Assembly (NCBI RefSeq): GCF_030646845.1
Contig: NZ_JAUSLE010000028.1
Span: forward strand, 1-64,000
From: Rhodoferax sp.
Lineage (GTDB): Bacteria; Pseudomonadota; Gammaproteobacteria; Burkholderiales; Burkholderiaceae_C
Length of the DNA stretch: 64,000 nucleotides
Direction of reading: 5' to 3'
The translations under genes and the position numbers were made by a program. Position 1 is the first letter of the stretch; every line of letters begins with the position of its first letter. The notes beneath the pieces are model-generated. The model searched no databases and was not told the DNA's origin. It was given only the letters and a program-made list of their open reading frames with translations. This document shows, in pieces, positions 1 to 8,111 of the stretch.

Positions 1-253
1 GCAGGCGCATGACCAGGCTTTGCAGGTAGGCAATCACCACGCCGGCGCCAATGCGCTCCAGGCCATGAACGCCGCCGAAATAGCCCACTGCAGGTACCTC
101 GCGCCCGGGATTTCCCAGGGTGATCACATGAACGGGGTAGGAGCCACCTGCGGGCAGATTGACTTCGCAGGCGATGCGTGATTCCAGTCGGCCTGCGCCC
201 AATTCAATGATGCGTTCCAGCGCTTCCAGTTCGGGCAATTTAGGTGGGGGCAC
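1..253 (-). CDS. M14-family zinc metallopeptidase (aspartoacylase/succinylglutamate desuccinylase-like), N-terminal part
   Basis: Only the first 84 or so residues lie in the window; the gene runs off the left edge. The visible protein has the motif GGVHGLERIG, whose HxxE is the first zinc-binding signature of M14 carboxypeptidase-like enzymes, followed by a helix AGVVIAYLQSL as in bacterial M14 proteins of unknown substrate. A stop lies in frame not far upstream of the only usable start, a GTG at 253 (reading VPPPKLPELE). The enzyme would hydrolyse a peptide or N-acyl bond with Zn2+; the substrate cannot be told from this fragment. The family call is fairly safe, the start less so. Confidence 0.7.
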   Translation of the reverse strand, partial: MPPPKLPELEALERIIELGAGRLESRIACEVNLPAGGSYPVHVITLGNPGREVPAVGYFGGVHGLERIGAGVVIAYLQSLVMRL

Positions 254-359
254 GGTTGTTTTTGGCGCATCGCGGCAAGGCTGGCGGCATCACCGCCGAG
301 CATACAGGCCCTGCCGCCCCAAGTGCAAAACCTGTGCACATTGCCGTCTGAATTTCAAA

Positions 360-393
360 CTGACACAAAGGTGTCATATCACGCGCGTAACTT
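360..393 (+). promoter_or_regulatory. Candidate PHO box and -10 element
   Basis: Positions 360-377 read CTGACACAAAGGTGTCAT, two 7-mers resembling CTGTCAT with the 4-base spacing of a PhoB box. A possible -10 element (TAACTT, 388-393) lies 10 bases downstream, the usual geometry when a PHO box replaces the -35. The same stretch is also an inverted repeat TGACAC-AAAG-GTGTCA. It would drive the short membrane peptide at 433. Assigned by motif only. Confidence 0.4.
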
Positions 394-432
394 GCAGGGC
401 GACAACCCAATGGCCGTCAAAGCTCACACATC

Positions 433-552
433 ATGTTGCACAAACCCGCCTTCTTTCGCGTACTGGTCATCCCCGCCTGCATCGTCTGGGGTGTTCTCGA
501 ATTCCTGGCCTTGCAGCGTTCCCGTTTGCAAGGCCGACGTGCACACTCTTAG
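433..552 (+). CDS. Small single-pass membrane protein (39 aa)
   Basis: A 39-residue frame starting MLHKPAFFRV, with one hydrophobic helix (about residues 8-28, rich in V, L, I, W) and a basic tail (QRSRLQGRRAHS). The charge pattern suggests a single-pass inner-membrane protein. The start lies 55 bases downstream of a candidate PHO box, so phosphate starvation may induce it. It converges on the CHAD gene, ending 3 bases before it. There is no strong ribosome-binding site. Function unknown; a longer frame in another phase (323-559) lacks a membrane helix and is less plausible. Confidence 0.5.
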   Translation: MLHKPAFFRVLVIPACIVWGVLEFLALQRSRLQGRRAHS

Positions 553-555
553 CCG

Positions 556-2061
556 CTAACCCGGCCAAGTCTGCCCCACGACGACACCTCGCAAGAACTC
601 CACCAGGCCCCGGTCCGCTTCCAGCTTGGCGACCAGCGCACCCGCTTGCAGCACATCGCGGGTGGCCCCTATGTTCGTCTGCAGGGTGGTTGCCTGCAGG
701 TACCAGCGCTTCGTGCGTCGTTTGGGCAGAAGTGGGCGCAATGCCTCGATGCCGTAGCGCAGTCGCTTGGCCAGAATCCGGACACGGTGCTGACTCTCGG
801 GGCTGCCGGCCTCCTTGCGCGCGACTTTCAATTGCGCATGCAGACGGACGATGCGGCGCGCAGCCCAGCGGCGCAAGGCTATTTCCAGCTCAACCCCGGC
901 AGCGTCTGACCCACTCGATGCAGACAGGCCTTCCAGCCATTGTGTGATCTCAAGCAATGTGGCACCGACCGCGGGCTCCTGCAGTGCGTAGCGCACCGAT
1001 TTGCGCCGAAGGTCGGCGGCATCCAGCAAGGCCTGCGTCATTGCCTGCCAGGCGTCTGCACGCCGGGCGTCTCCGGCCATGTAGCCGTCCGCAAGCGGCG
1101 GCAGCGTATCAATCCGGGCAACATCGAGATCCCGCAGTTCGCCCAGGAAGCTCAGCAGTGTTTGCAGCGCCTGCCAGGTCGGCAGCGCGTCGAGCGCCAG
1201 CACTGGCTTGAACAGCCGCAATGCACTTTTGAAGCGTCGCCAGCCGACCCGGGCCTGGTGCACCACTTCAGCATCCTCCGAGCTGCGCAGCGCGTTCAGG
1301 TTGGCGGTGAACTGGCAGAACATTTCGCGCAGAACCCGCTGCGCAGCCTCAGGCAATGACAGATCAGGCGTCAGCGTTGGCGGCTGGGCACGTAGCGCAG
1401 CGTCCATGCCATTCTGTGCCAGGGCGTAGCCGCGCTCCGACTTGCTCACGGTCAGCGGCAGCACGGCAAGCGTGCGGGCAATCTGCCGGGCAATGTCGAA
1501 CAAAGCTGCCGGCTGACCCGACAGCAGTTCGAGCTCCAGCTCGCAAATGGGGGTGGTTTTGTCGCCGGCTGCAATCTGACCGACATCCAGCGCCACCTCG
1601 ACCACACTGCCATCGCGCCGGCGCACCAGCCAGGTAGTCCGCGCGAAGCTGGTCACAAAGCAGGGTGCCAGCGCCCCAAACACGCTGCCATCGGGGTCAA
1701 TGCCCGACCATGGCGTGGCCTTGAGGGCAGACCGTGACAACGCTGCACCCGGCACGGGAACTTCCCATTCGCCACGCTGCGCCAATGCCGAGTCGCTGCG
1801 GCCACCGGTCTTGAGCGTCTGCAGCCATTGTGGCTGCGCCTCGCTGCCAACGCGCCGTATGCGCAAGGCAACGCGCTGCTGCTGCAAAAGCTGCTCGGGC
1901 GTATCGAAGTACACGTTGTGCAGATGGTGCTGGCTCGCCTTGCGACGCGCTAACACGGGCGTCCGGGCGAGTTGCCTGGCCAGACTCGACGGATCGGAAG
2001 TTGGTAGCGCCAGCTTGAGTTCGATCTCCTGCGAGTCGTTGCGGGGAGCCGCTGGTTTCAT
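556..2061 (-). CDS. CYTH and CHAD domain-containing protein
   Basis: A 501-residue protein. The N-terminal CYTH (triphosphate tunnel metalloenzyme) domain carries the signature EIELKL near residue 12 and charged beta-strands such as VALRIRR; this fold binds or hydrolyses triphosphates. The C-terminal half is a CHAD domain with conserved basic helices (VHQARVGWRRFKSALRLF, HRVRILAKRLRYGIEAL), which is known in the family to bind polyphosphate. I start at the ATG at 2061 because AGAGGGG lies about 9 bases upstream; an ATG at 2118 adds 19 residues that do not look conserved. The nearby candidate PHO box fits a phosphate link, but the gene is convergent with it. Confidence 0.88.
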   Translation of the reverse strand: MKPAAPRNDSQEIELKLALPTSDPSSLARQLARTPVLARRKASQHHLHNVYFDTPEQLLQQQRVALRIRRVGSEAQPQWLQTLKTGGRSDSALAQRGEWEVPVPGAALSRSALKATPWSGIDPDGSVFGALAPCFVTSFARTTWLVRRRDGSVVEVALDVGQIAAGDKTTPICELELELLSGQPAALFDIARQIARTLAVLPLTVSKSERGYALAQNGMDAALRAQPPTLTPDLSLPEAAQRVLREMFCQFTANLNALRSSEDAEVVHQARVGWRRFKSALRLFKPVLALDALPTWQALQTLLSFLGELRDLDVARIDTLPPLADGYMAGDARRADAWQAMTQALLDAADLRRKSVRYALQEPAVGATLLEITQWLEGLSASSGSDAAGVELEIALRRWAARRIVRLHAQLKVARKEAGSPESQHRVRILAKRLRYGIEALRPLLPKRRTKRWYLQATTLQTNIGATRDVLQAGALVAKLEADRGLVEFLRGVVVGQTWPG

Positions 2062-2207
2062 TGGATGCACCCCTCTGTTTGAATGTTCAGGATTGTCCTG
2101 AAATCGGTTGATGAGCATGCCTCACTGACGCCGAGAGGTCAAGGATGTCTGACTCAAAAAACTGTCACCAAATGAGCTTACTATTTGAAAAATCGTTGGA
2201 GGAAATC

Positions 2208-2417
2208 ATGTCTCGAAACCTCGACAACCTGAAAAGGCTGTTCCAGAAATTGCAGGCTCGCTATGGCGGTGACGATGCCATCGTCCTGCAGGTCAAACAG
2301 GCCCTTGAATTCCGTGAAGCCTTTGAGTCACGGCACTCGTGGTGGTTTGCCCCTCGGCATGAGCGCCGCTCGGGCAGGGCCCCTGAACGGCAATTGGATC
2401 CCGTGTCAGGCAGTTGA
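2208..2417 (+). CDS. Hypothetical protein (69 aa)
   Basis: I choose the ATG at 2208 because GGAGGAA sits 3 bases upstream; an ATG at 2145 has none. The 69-residue product begins MSRNLDNLKRLFQKLQARYG, an amphipathic helix with regular leucines, then a hydrophilic tail with SRHSWWFAPRH. No known domain is recognised. The stop is followed 28 bases later by the proposed GTG start of the endonuclease-like gene, so the two are probably co-transcribed. Divergent from the CYTH-CHAD gene. Confidence 0.55.
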   Translation: MSRNLDNLKRLFQKLQARYGGDDAIVLQVKQALEFREAFESRHSWWFAPRHERRSGRAPERQLDPVSGS

Positions 2418-2445
2418 CGCGCGGATCAGCCCTGTCGCCCGAAAC

Positions 2446-3297
2446 GTGAGACTCGTTACGTGGAATATCCAATGGGGCCGCGGCGCCGATGGCCGTGTGG
2501 ATCTTGACCGGATCGTGGCCCATGCACGCCGATTGGCGGATTTCGACGTCCTGTGCCTGCAGGAAATAGCGGCAGCTTACCCCGAACTGCCAGGCTGCGA
2601 TGGCAGTGACCAGTTCCAGCAGCTGGCCGACCGTCTGCCGGGTTTTACAGCGATCGCAGGCGTTGCCACCGACACACCCCATCCGGCTGGCGGCCGGCGC
2701 AGCTTTGGCAACATGATTTTTTCCCGCTTTCCCGTGCTCCAGGTATTCCGCCATCTCTTGCCCTGGCCAGCCGATCCCGGCCTTCCCAGCATGCAACGGA
2801 TCGCCCTGGAGGCGACGCTTGATACGCCATTGGGTTTGATCCGTGTCACCACGACGCATCTTGAATACTATTCAAGCCAACAACGCGCGGCGCAGGTCGA
2901 GCGGCTGCGCGAGTTGCATCAGGAAGCCGTCGCCCACGCCGCTGGACTGCGACCCGGTGCAGTGGCCGAAGGCCCGTTCTTCGCCGTGCCACGTGCGGCA
3001 GCATCGATTTTGACCGGTGACCTCAACTGTCGCCCCGAGTCCGCTGAGCGCTCCCGGCTGCTCGCGGCGATGGACGACGCCACGCCCCCGTACCGGGATG
3101 CGTGGAGCATCACCCACCCCGGTGTGCCCCATGCCCCGACCGTGGGCCTGTATGACAAGACCCAGTGGCCCGACCCGCCGTTCACTTTCGACTTCATCTT
3201 TGTCAGCGACGACCTGACGCCCCGCGTGAAGGAAATGCGGGTGGATGCGATGAGTGACGCTTCAGACCACCAAGCGGTTCTGCTCGTGCTTTCCTGA
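2446..3297 (+). CDS. Endonuclease/exonuclease/phosphatase family protein
   Basis: A protein of about 283 residues with the full DNase I-like metal-dependent phosphoesterase signature: TWNIQWG near the start (metal/phosphate Asn), DVLCLQEI (metal Glu), VTTTHLEYYS, LTGDLNCRPES (GDLN, active-site Asp/Asn) and SDASDHQAVLLVL at the end (catalytic Asp-His). The family includes nucleases, phosphatases and sphingomyelinases; no signal peptide is visible, so it is probably cytoplasmic. I use GTG at 2446 because the catalytic fold starts there; the frame is open back to 2263, overlapping the previous gene. Convergent with the patatin gene, 17 bases apart. Confidence 0.82.
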   Translation: MRLVTWNIQWGRGADGRVDLDRIVAHARRLADFDVLCLQEIAAAYPELPGCDGSDQFQQLADRLPGFTAIAGVATDTPHPAGGRRSFGNMIFSRFPVLQVFRHLLPWPADPGLPSMQRIALEATLDTPLGLIRVTTTHLEYYSSQQRAAQVERLRELHQEAVAHAAGLRPGAVAEGPFFAVPRAAASILTGDLNCRPESAERSRLLAAMDDATPPYRDAWSITHPGVPHAPTVGLYDKTQWPDPPFTFDFIFVSDDLTPRVKEMRVDAMSDASDHQAVLLVLS

Positions 3298-3314
3298 GCC
3301 CTGGTGAAGTTCGC

Positions 3315-4400
3315 TCACGCCAACCACTTCTTCATATCGACCGTTGACCGGCTTCCAATGCCTTCGGAATGCGCCGAAAGCCAGGCGCTTGCACACTCGC
3401 GGCCCTGTCCCCGCAGGACGTCAAGAAACGGGCCGTGTGCCAGCAGCTTGGTCTCGGTGCGCTGCAGACTCTCCAGGTGGCTGGCGTCGATCATATGAAA
3501 CCGCATTTTCTGCAGCCGCCGCTCGAGCCGCCCCATCGTCAGGAATGTCGGGCTTGAGAATTCAGTCGCCTGCGCGAACATGCGCATCTCGCGCATGAAG
3601 TTGGCGCTGAATGCCAGCTCGACGATGCGCGCCTCGATCTCCGGCAAGGTGCGCGGCGTGCCTTCGCGCTTGAGCGGACTCAGCAGCACCAGCATGACAT
3701 CGCGCGAGTCACACTCGTAGAACAGCGGGTAGACCGCAGGATTGGCCGAGTAACCACCGTCCCAATACGGCTCGCCATCGATCTCCACCGAGTGGTGGAT
3801 CGTGGGCAGGCAAGCGGAGGCGAGCAGCACATCAACACTCAGTTCCGTTTCGCGAAAAATCCGCAGCTTGCCGGTGTTCGCCTGCGTGGTGCCGACGAAC
3901 AGTTTGAACGGACTGCGTGCGCGCAATTGTTCGAAGTCGACCTGCCGGTTGAGCAGACTCCGCAAAGGGTTCAAGTCCAGCGGGTTGAGCTGCGACGGTG
4001 AAAAGTAGCCGGCCCACTTCACGAACAGTTTGCTCGCTGGCGAGAGGCTGAACGCGTCGCCCTCGCCCTGGGTCACCATGCCCGAGGGCATCTGCTTGCC
4101 GACTTCCGTCCAGAAGTCCGCCAAACCCTGGCGCGCGCCATCGCGCCCGCCCTTCATCCAGCCGTCCGCAAAGACCACCGCGTTCATGGCCCCGGCACTG
4201 CTGCCGCTCAGCCCCTCGAACCGGATGCGCGGGTCCTCCAGCAGCGCGTCCAGCACGCCCCAGGTGAACGCCCCGTGCGCGCCACCGCCCTGCAGGGCAA
4301 GGTTGAGCCGGGAAGGTGACGAGCGCAACCAACGCTTCAGCAGGGCAAGCCCCGACTGCGCAGTGACGCCTGGGCGTCGGAGTGTTTCGCTGTCGATCAC
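3315..4400 (-). CDS. Patatin-like phospholipase family protein
   Basis: A patatin-fold serine lipase of about 361 residues. It has the oxyanion loop LALQGGGAHGAF, the nucleophile elbow GSSAGAMNA (Ser in GxSxG) and the catalytic Asp in WDGGYSANPAVYPL, so the Ser-Asp dyad is complete. It probably hydrolyses acyl esters of phospholipids. There is no signal peptide. I prefer the GTG at 4400 because AAGGAG lies 5 bases upstream; an ATG at 4421 adds seven residues without a ribosome-binding site. Base composition matches the rest of the chromosome and no nucleotidyltransferase is adjacent, unlike the second patatin in this window. Confidence 0.85.
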   Translation of the reverse strand: MIDSETLRRPGVTAQSGLALLKRWLRSSPSRLNLALQGGGAHGAFTWGVLDALLEDPRIRFEGLSGSSAGAMNAVVFADGWMKGGRDGARQGLADFWTEVGKQMPSGMVTQGEGDAFSLSPASKLFVKWAGYFSPSQLNPLDLNPLRSLLNRQVDFEQLRARSPFKLFVGTTQANTGKLRIFRETELSVDVLLASACLPTIHHSVEIDGEPYWDGGYSANPAVYPLFYECDSRDVMLVLLSPLKREGTPRTLPEIEARIVELAFSANFMREMRMFAQATEFSSPTFLTMGRLERRLQKMRFHMIDASHLESLQRTETKLLAHGPFLDVLRGQGRECASAWLSAHSEGIGSRSTVDMKKWLA

Positions 4401-4654
4401 ATGGACTCCTTCCCCTTGCATGGACGGCCATGCGGTTAGGTCAGTATAGGGTTTTCCCTGATGTGCGATTCACGGATGTTGACGGCCATGCAAAGGGCTG
4501 CAAGTTCGCCTGCATGGATGGTTGGCAGTTGATAAAAATCAAAAAATCGAATGGTCGCAAGCCTATGCTGGCGTTCCCCGTCCCCTCCTAATGCTGAGCC
4601 CGGCGCAAGACACATTTCCGGTATTAGGCCCACCACAACTTCAAGGAGATGAGC

Positions 4655-5662
4655 ATGCAAGCCAGCAAGGAAAAACTACTCTGGATGTACGAGACGATGG
4701 TCGAAATCCGGAACTACGAAGAGACCATGGTCAACGTCTATCTGGAAGACAAACTGCCGCCCAAGATTCAAAAAGGCCTGGCGTTTGACATCGGCTCCGG
4801 CCCCGTGCCCGGCGAGATGCATCTGGCGGCTGGGCAGGAGCCGGTGGCTGTGGGCGTTTGCGCCCATCTCAATAAAGAAGACACGGTGGTGGGCACGCAT
4901 CGGCCGCATCACTTTGCGATTGCCAAGGGCGTGCCGCTCGACAAGATGACGGCCGAGATGTTTGGCAAGGTCACCGGGCTGGGCAAGGGCAAGGGCGGCC
5001 ACATGCACCTGTTTGACCCTGACCACAAGTTCAGTTGCAGCGGCATCATCGGTGCCAGCTTGCCGCCGGCCTGCGGCGCCGGTCTGGCCGCCAAAAAAAT
5101 GGGCAAGGACTGGGTCGCCATCGCGTTCTTTGGCGAAGGCGCTGCCAACCAGGGCTCGTTCCATGAGTCACTGAACCTGGCAGCCCTGTGGAAGCTGCCG
5201 GTGATCTTTGTCTGCGAAGACAACAAGTGGGCAATCTCCGTGCCCAAGACCAGCGCCACCTCTATCGACTGGGTGGCCGACCGCGCGTCGGCCTATGGCA
5301 TGCCCGGCATCAAGGTGGCGAACAATGACGCGCTGGAAGTGTATGAGGCCGTGGCGCCGGCGATTGAGCGCGCGCGCCGCGGTGAAGGCCCCAGCCTGAT
5401 TGAAGTGAAGACCGACCGTTACCTGGGCCATTTCCAGGGGGACGCGGAGGTCTATCGCCCCAAGGACGAGGTCAGCAATCTGCGCAAGAACGATCCGATC
5501 CCGAAGCTGGCCGCCATGCTGAAAAGCCGCAGCCTGATGACCGACGCCGAAGAAGGCGTCATCGTGGCCCGGGCCAAACAGCGGGTGGCCGATGCCTTCG
5601 ACTTCGCCCGCAAGAGTGCCTACCCGGCAGCGCAGGATGCGCTCAATGACGTTTTCGTCTGA
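4655..5662 (+). CDS. acoA: Thiamine pyrophosphate-dependent dehydrogenase E1 component, alpha subunit (AcoA/PdhA-like)
   Basis: The alpha subunit of a heterotetrameric 2-oxo acid/acetoin dehydrogenase E1. It shows the thiamine diphosphate/Mg motif FFGEGAANQGSFHESLN ending in a Leu/Val-rich strand and EDNKW, the conserved GKGGHMHLFD loop, and the phosphorylation-loop region YLGHFQGD. AAGGAG at 4643-4648 is 6 bases from the ATG at 4655; the ATG at 4649 is too close to it. It is the first gene of an operon with the beta subunit, a lipoyl domain and a lipoate ligase-like gene. Acetoin is the best guess for substrate because of similarity to AcoA, but pyruvate or a branched 2-oxo acid cannot be excluded. 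Confidence 0.85.
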   Translation: MQASKEKLLWMYETMVEIRNYEETMVNVYLEDKLPPKIQKGLAFDIGSGPVPGEMHLAAGQEPVAVGVCAHLNKEDTVVGTHRPHHFAIAKGVPLDKMTAEMFGKVTGLGKGKGGHMHLFDPDHKFSCSGIIGASLPPACGAGLAAKKMGKDWVAIAFFGEGAANQGSFHESLNLAALWKLPVIFVCEDNKWAISVPKTSATSIDWVADRASAYGMPGIKVANNDALEVYEAVAPAIERARRGEGPSLIEVKTDRYLGHFQGDAEVYRPKDEVSNLRKNDPIPKLAAMLKSRSLMTDAEEGVIVARAKQRVADAFDFARKSAYPAAQDALNDVFV

Positions 5663-5690
5663 AACCAAACATCGACATCAGGAGCAGAAC

Positions 5691-6731
5691 ATGAGCACGA
5701 CCCGCAAACTCACGATGGCCCAGGCGATCTCGGAGGCCATGGCCCAGGAAATGACACGCGACCCCAATGTGTTCGTCATGGGCGAAGACATTGGATCTTA
5801 TGGCGGCATCTTTGGCGCCACCGGTGGCCTGCTGGAGAAGTTCGGCCCGGACCGCATCATGGACACGCCGATTTCCGAGACGGCCTTCATCGGTACCGCA
5901 ACCGGTGCGGCGGCCGCTGGCCTGCGACCGATTGTGGAGCTGATGTTTGTCGATTTCTTCGGCGTCTGCATGGACCAGATCTACAACCATCTGGCCAAGA
6001 ACACCTACATGGCCGGCGGCAACATCAAGCTGCCGGTGGTGCTGACCACGGCGATTGGCGGCGGCTACAACGATGCCGCCCAGCACTCGCAGTGCCTGTA
6101 CGCGACCTTTGCCCACATGCCGGGCCTCAAGGTGGTGGTGCCATCGAATGCCTATGACGCCAAGGGCCTGATGATCCAGGCCATCCGCGATGACAACCCG
6201 GTCATGTTCATGTACCACAAGGGCATCATGGGCCTGCCGTGGATGGCGTATTTCGAGGGCAGCAGCAACGAGGTGCCCGAGGCGGCGTACACCATCCCGT
6301 TCGGGCAGGCCAAGGTCGTGCGCGAAGGGCAGGACGTCACCATCGTGACGATCAGCCAGATGGTGCAGAAGGCGCTGCTGGCCGCTGATGAGCTGGCGAA
6401 ACAGGGCATCAACGCCGAAGTTATTGATCTGCGCACGCTGGTGCCGCTGGACCGGGCCGCGGTGCTCAAATCAGTGGCCAAGACCGGACGGCTTTTGATT
6501 GCAGACGAGGATTACCTCGGCTTTGGACTCACCGGCGAAATCTCGGCCATCGTGGCGGAAAACCTCGATACCCTCGTGCTCAAGGCGCCCATCAAACGAC
6601 TTGCCGTACCCAATGTGCCGATTCCCTACAGCCGGCCGCTTGAGCAGTTTGTCATCCCGCAGGTGAAAGGCATTGTGGAGGCGGTTCAAAAGCTGATGCA
6701 GGCGCGCATTGCGGAAGGCGTCGCAGCATGA
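5691..6731 (+). CDS. acoB: Thiamine pyrophosphate-dependent dehydrogenase E1 component, beta subunit (AcoB/PdhB-like)
   Basis: A 346-residue E1 beta subunit: N-terminal pyrimidine-binding domain (GEDIGSYGGIFGATGGL, with the catalytic Glu region PISETAFIGTATGAA, residues about 55-70) and C-terminal transketolase-like domain (IDLRTLVPLD, and the LLIADEDY strand). It pairs with the alpha subunit to decarboxylate or cleave the substrate and pass the acyl group to a lipoyl arm. AGGAG lies just upstream of the ATG at 5691. The stop overlaps the start of the lipoyl gene (ATGA), indicating translational coupling. Confidence 0.88.
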   Translation: MSTTRKLTMAQAISEAMAQEMTRDPNVFVMGEDIGSYGGIFGATGGLLEKFGPDRIMDTPISETAFIGTATGAAAAGLRPIVELMFVDFFGVCMDQIYNHLAKNTYMAGGNIKLPVVLTTAIGGGYNDAAQHSQCLYATFAHMPGLKVVVPSNAYDAKGLMIQAIRDDNPVMFMYHKGIMGLPWMAYFEGSSNEVPEAAYTIPFGQAKVVREGQDVTIVTISQMVQKALLAADELAKQGINAEVIDLRTLVPLDRAAVLKSVAKTGRLLIADEDYLGFGLTGEISAIVAENLDTLVLKAPIKRLAVPNVPIPYSRPLEQFVIPQVKGIVEAVQKLMQARIAEGVAA

Positions 6732-6979
6732 TCGGGATCACGCTGAGCCCTGACGCGTGGAAGGATGTCGATTCGGCAACAGAGGCGCTGGTTGACAAAT
6801 GGCTGGTGGCCGAAGGCGATGCCGTGCGCGCCGGCCAGTTGTTGGCCAACGTCGTTCTCGTCAAGGCCAACCAGGACATCGTGGCACCAGCCGACGGTCG
6901 CATCGAGAAGATCCTGGTGCCGGCCGGTGAAACCTTCGCGCAGGGCAAGCCAATTGCCATGCTGAAGGGCCTGCCGTAA
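6728..6979 (+). CDS. Free-standing lipoyl (biotinyl/lipoyl-attachment) domain protein
   Basis: An 83-residue protein that consists of one lipoyl domain and nothing else. The hairpin bearing the modified lysine reads NVVLVKANQDI, so Lys46 is the attachment site; the usual DKA context is replaced by VKA. The second half, IVAPADGRIEKILVPAGETF, is the matching symmetric repeat of the fold. In standard complexes this domain is fused to an E2 acyltransferase core; here no E2 core or E3 follows. It overlaps the beta subunit by four bases, and the next gene is a lipoate ligase-like protein that could modify it. Confidence 0.85.
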   Translation: MIGITLSPDAWKDVDSATEALVDKWLVAEGDAVRAGQLLANVVLVKANQDIVAPADGRIEKILVPAGETFAQGKPIAMLKGLP

Positions 6980-7674
6980 ACACGGCGGCGCAAGAGCAGG
7001 CGTGGAACAGCCATCAGCTCTCGCTGCCGGTTGCTGCACCGCGTTGGCGCGTCTGGACCTACGCCGCACCCGCCGTTGTGCTGGGCTGTTCCCAGCGCTC
7101 CCTGCAGGATGACATCGAACACCGGCTGCAAGGTCGGGCCGAAGTGACGGCGCGTGAGTCAGGGGGCGGTGCCGTTCTGACCGGGCCCTGGCTGGTCAGC
7201 ACCTCGGTCGTTTTCCCGCCGGGGCATCCCTGGGTCTGCGACGGGCTGATCGACAGCTATCGGCGCCTGGGGCAGTTGCATGTGGAAGTACTCAAGGAAT
7301 TTGGCGTGCCGGCCCGCGCCCTGCCACCGCAGGAACTGCCGCGCACCCCTGATTCAAGCGCGGTCAATGCAGTGGGCTGGGCCTGCTTCGGCGGTCTGTC
7401 GCCGTGGGAGCTTGTCAGTGCCGAAGATCGCAAGCTGGTGGGGCTGGCGCAGCGACGGTGCCGAGCCGGCGTACTGCTCGTGGCCGGCACCCTCGTGGGC
7501 GCGGTCGACTGGCCTTTGCTCTGCGGCGCCATGGGCTACCCGCAGCATGAGCATCTGCTTCGGCGCCGCACCGTTTGCGCGGAAGAGCTTGCTGGTTGCG
7601 CGATTGAACCTGAGCGCTATGCTGCTGCCCTGATGCAATGGCTTGAACGCGAACTCTCCACAACCCCGGCGTGA
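6976..7674 (+). CDS. Lipoate-protein ligase A-like protein, start codon uncertain
   Basis: The protein resembles LplA/BirA-fold ligases: VWTYAAPAVVLGCSQRS, then RESGGGAVLTGPWLVSTSVVFP, which is the lipoyl-adenylate loop of LplA, then GWACFGGLSPWELVSAEDRKLVGLAQRR and AGTL. It would attach lipoate to the neighbouring lipoyl domain. The conserved N-terminus continues upstream of the first standard in-frame start (GTG at 7078), which would cut through the fold. Back to an in-frame stop at 6928 there is no ATG, GTG or TTG. The natural place for a start is GTA at 6976, exactly over the TAA stop of the lipoyl gene; a GTGA overlap may have mutated to GTAA. My start is therefore provisional. Confidence 0.7.
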   Translation, partial: VNTAAQEQAWNSHQLSLPVAAPRWRVWTYAAPAVVLGCSQRSLQDDIEHRLQGRAEVTARESGGGAVLTGPWLVSTSVVFPPGHPWVCDGLIDSYRRLGQLHVEVLKEFGVPARALPPQELPRTPDSSAVNAVGWACFGGLSPWELVSAEDRKLVGLAQRRCRAGVLLVAGTLVGAVDWPLLCGAMGYPQHEHLLRRRTVCAEELAGCAIEPERYAAALMQWLERELSTTPA

Positions 7675-7689
7675 AGAGTTTCAACGTCG

Positions 7690-7836
7690 CTAAAGTCGTC
7701 GGCCTTGAATGAGACGAATCAAAATCACCACGACGGCGACGACCAGCAGGATGTGGATGAATCCGCCCATGGTGTACGAGGTGACAAACCCCAGAAGCCA
7801 AAGGACAACCAGGATGACGGCAATGGTCTCAAGCAT
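7690..7836 (-). CDS. Lmo0937-family small membrane protein
   Basis: A 48-residue protein with two hydrophobic helices (MLETIAVILVVLWLLGFV and IHILLVVAVVVILIRLI) joined by the turn TSYTMGGF, ending in GRRL. This layout is that of the lmo0937 family of tiny inner-membrane proteins of unknown function, common in environmental bacteria and often stress-induced. I use the ATG at 7836 because AGGAGAAG lies a few bases upstream; a longer frame to 7887 adds a hydrophilic stretch without support. Convergent with the lipoate ligase-like gene, 15 bases apart. Confidence 0.78.
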   Translation of the reverse strand: MLETIAVILVVLWLLGFVTSYTMGGFIHILLVVAVVVILIRLIQGRRL

Positions 7837-8111
7837 TTTTCTTCTCCTATTGCGACAAGTTGCCGGATAGTAAGCCGATCGACTCACTGCTGTCCAGCGG
7901 TTTTGCGGCGGTGTGCTGCTGATGCGGACTCGGCATCCTCTTCACGGATCTGGGCATCGCCTTTGTTTGCGTGTTGTCAAAGCCCATGGTTTTTCCTGCA
8001 TGCGGTGACTTGTCGGCTGCGCTACTTCGCATTACCATTATTTTTGGGTGGCAGGCCAGGTTGCCGGCCAGTCAAGTTCAAGCACACATCAACGCTCACT
8101 GGAGGTTCCTC

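Noticed and set aside
3315-4400. First patatin considered as a second defence effector
   Set aside because: Chromosomal base composition, no cyclase or other defence gene adjacent; an ordinary phospholipase is simpler.
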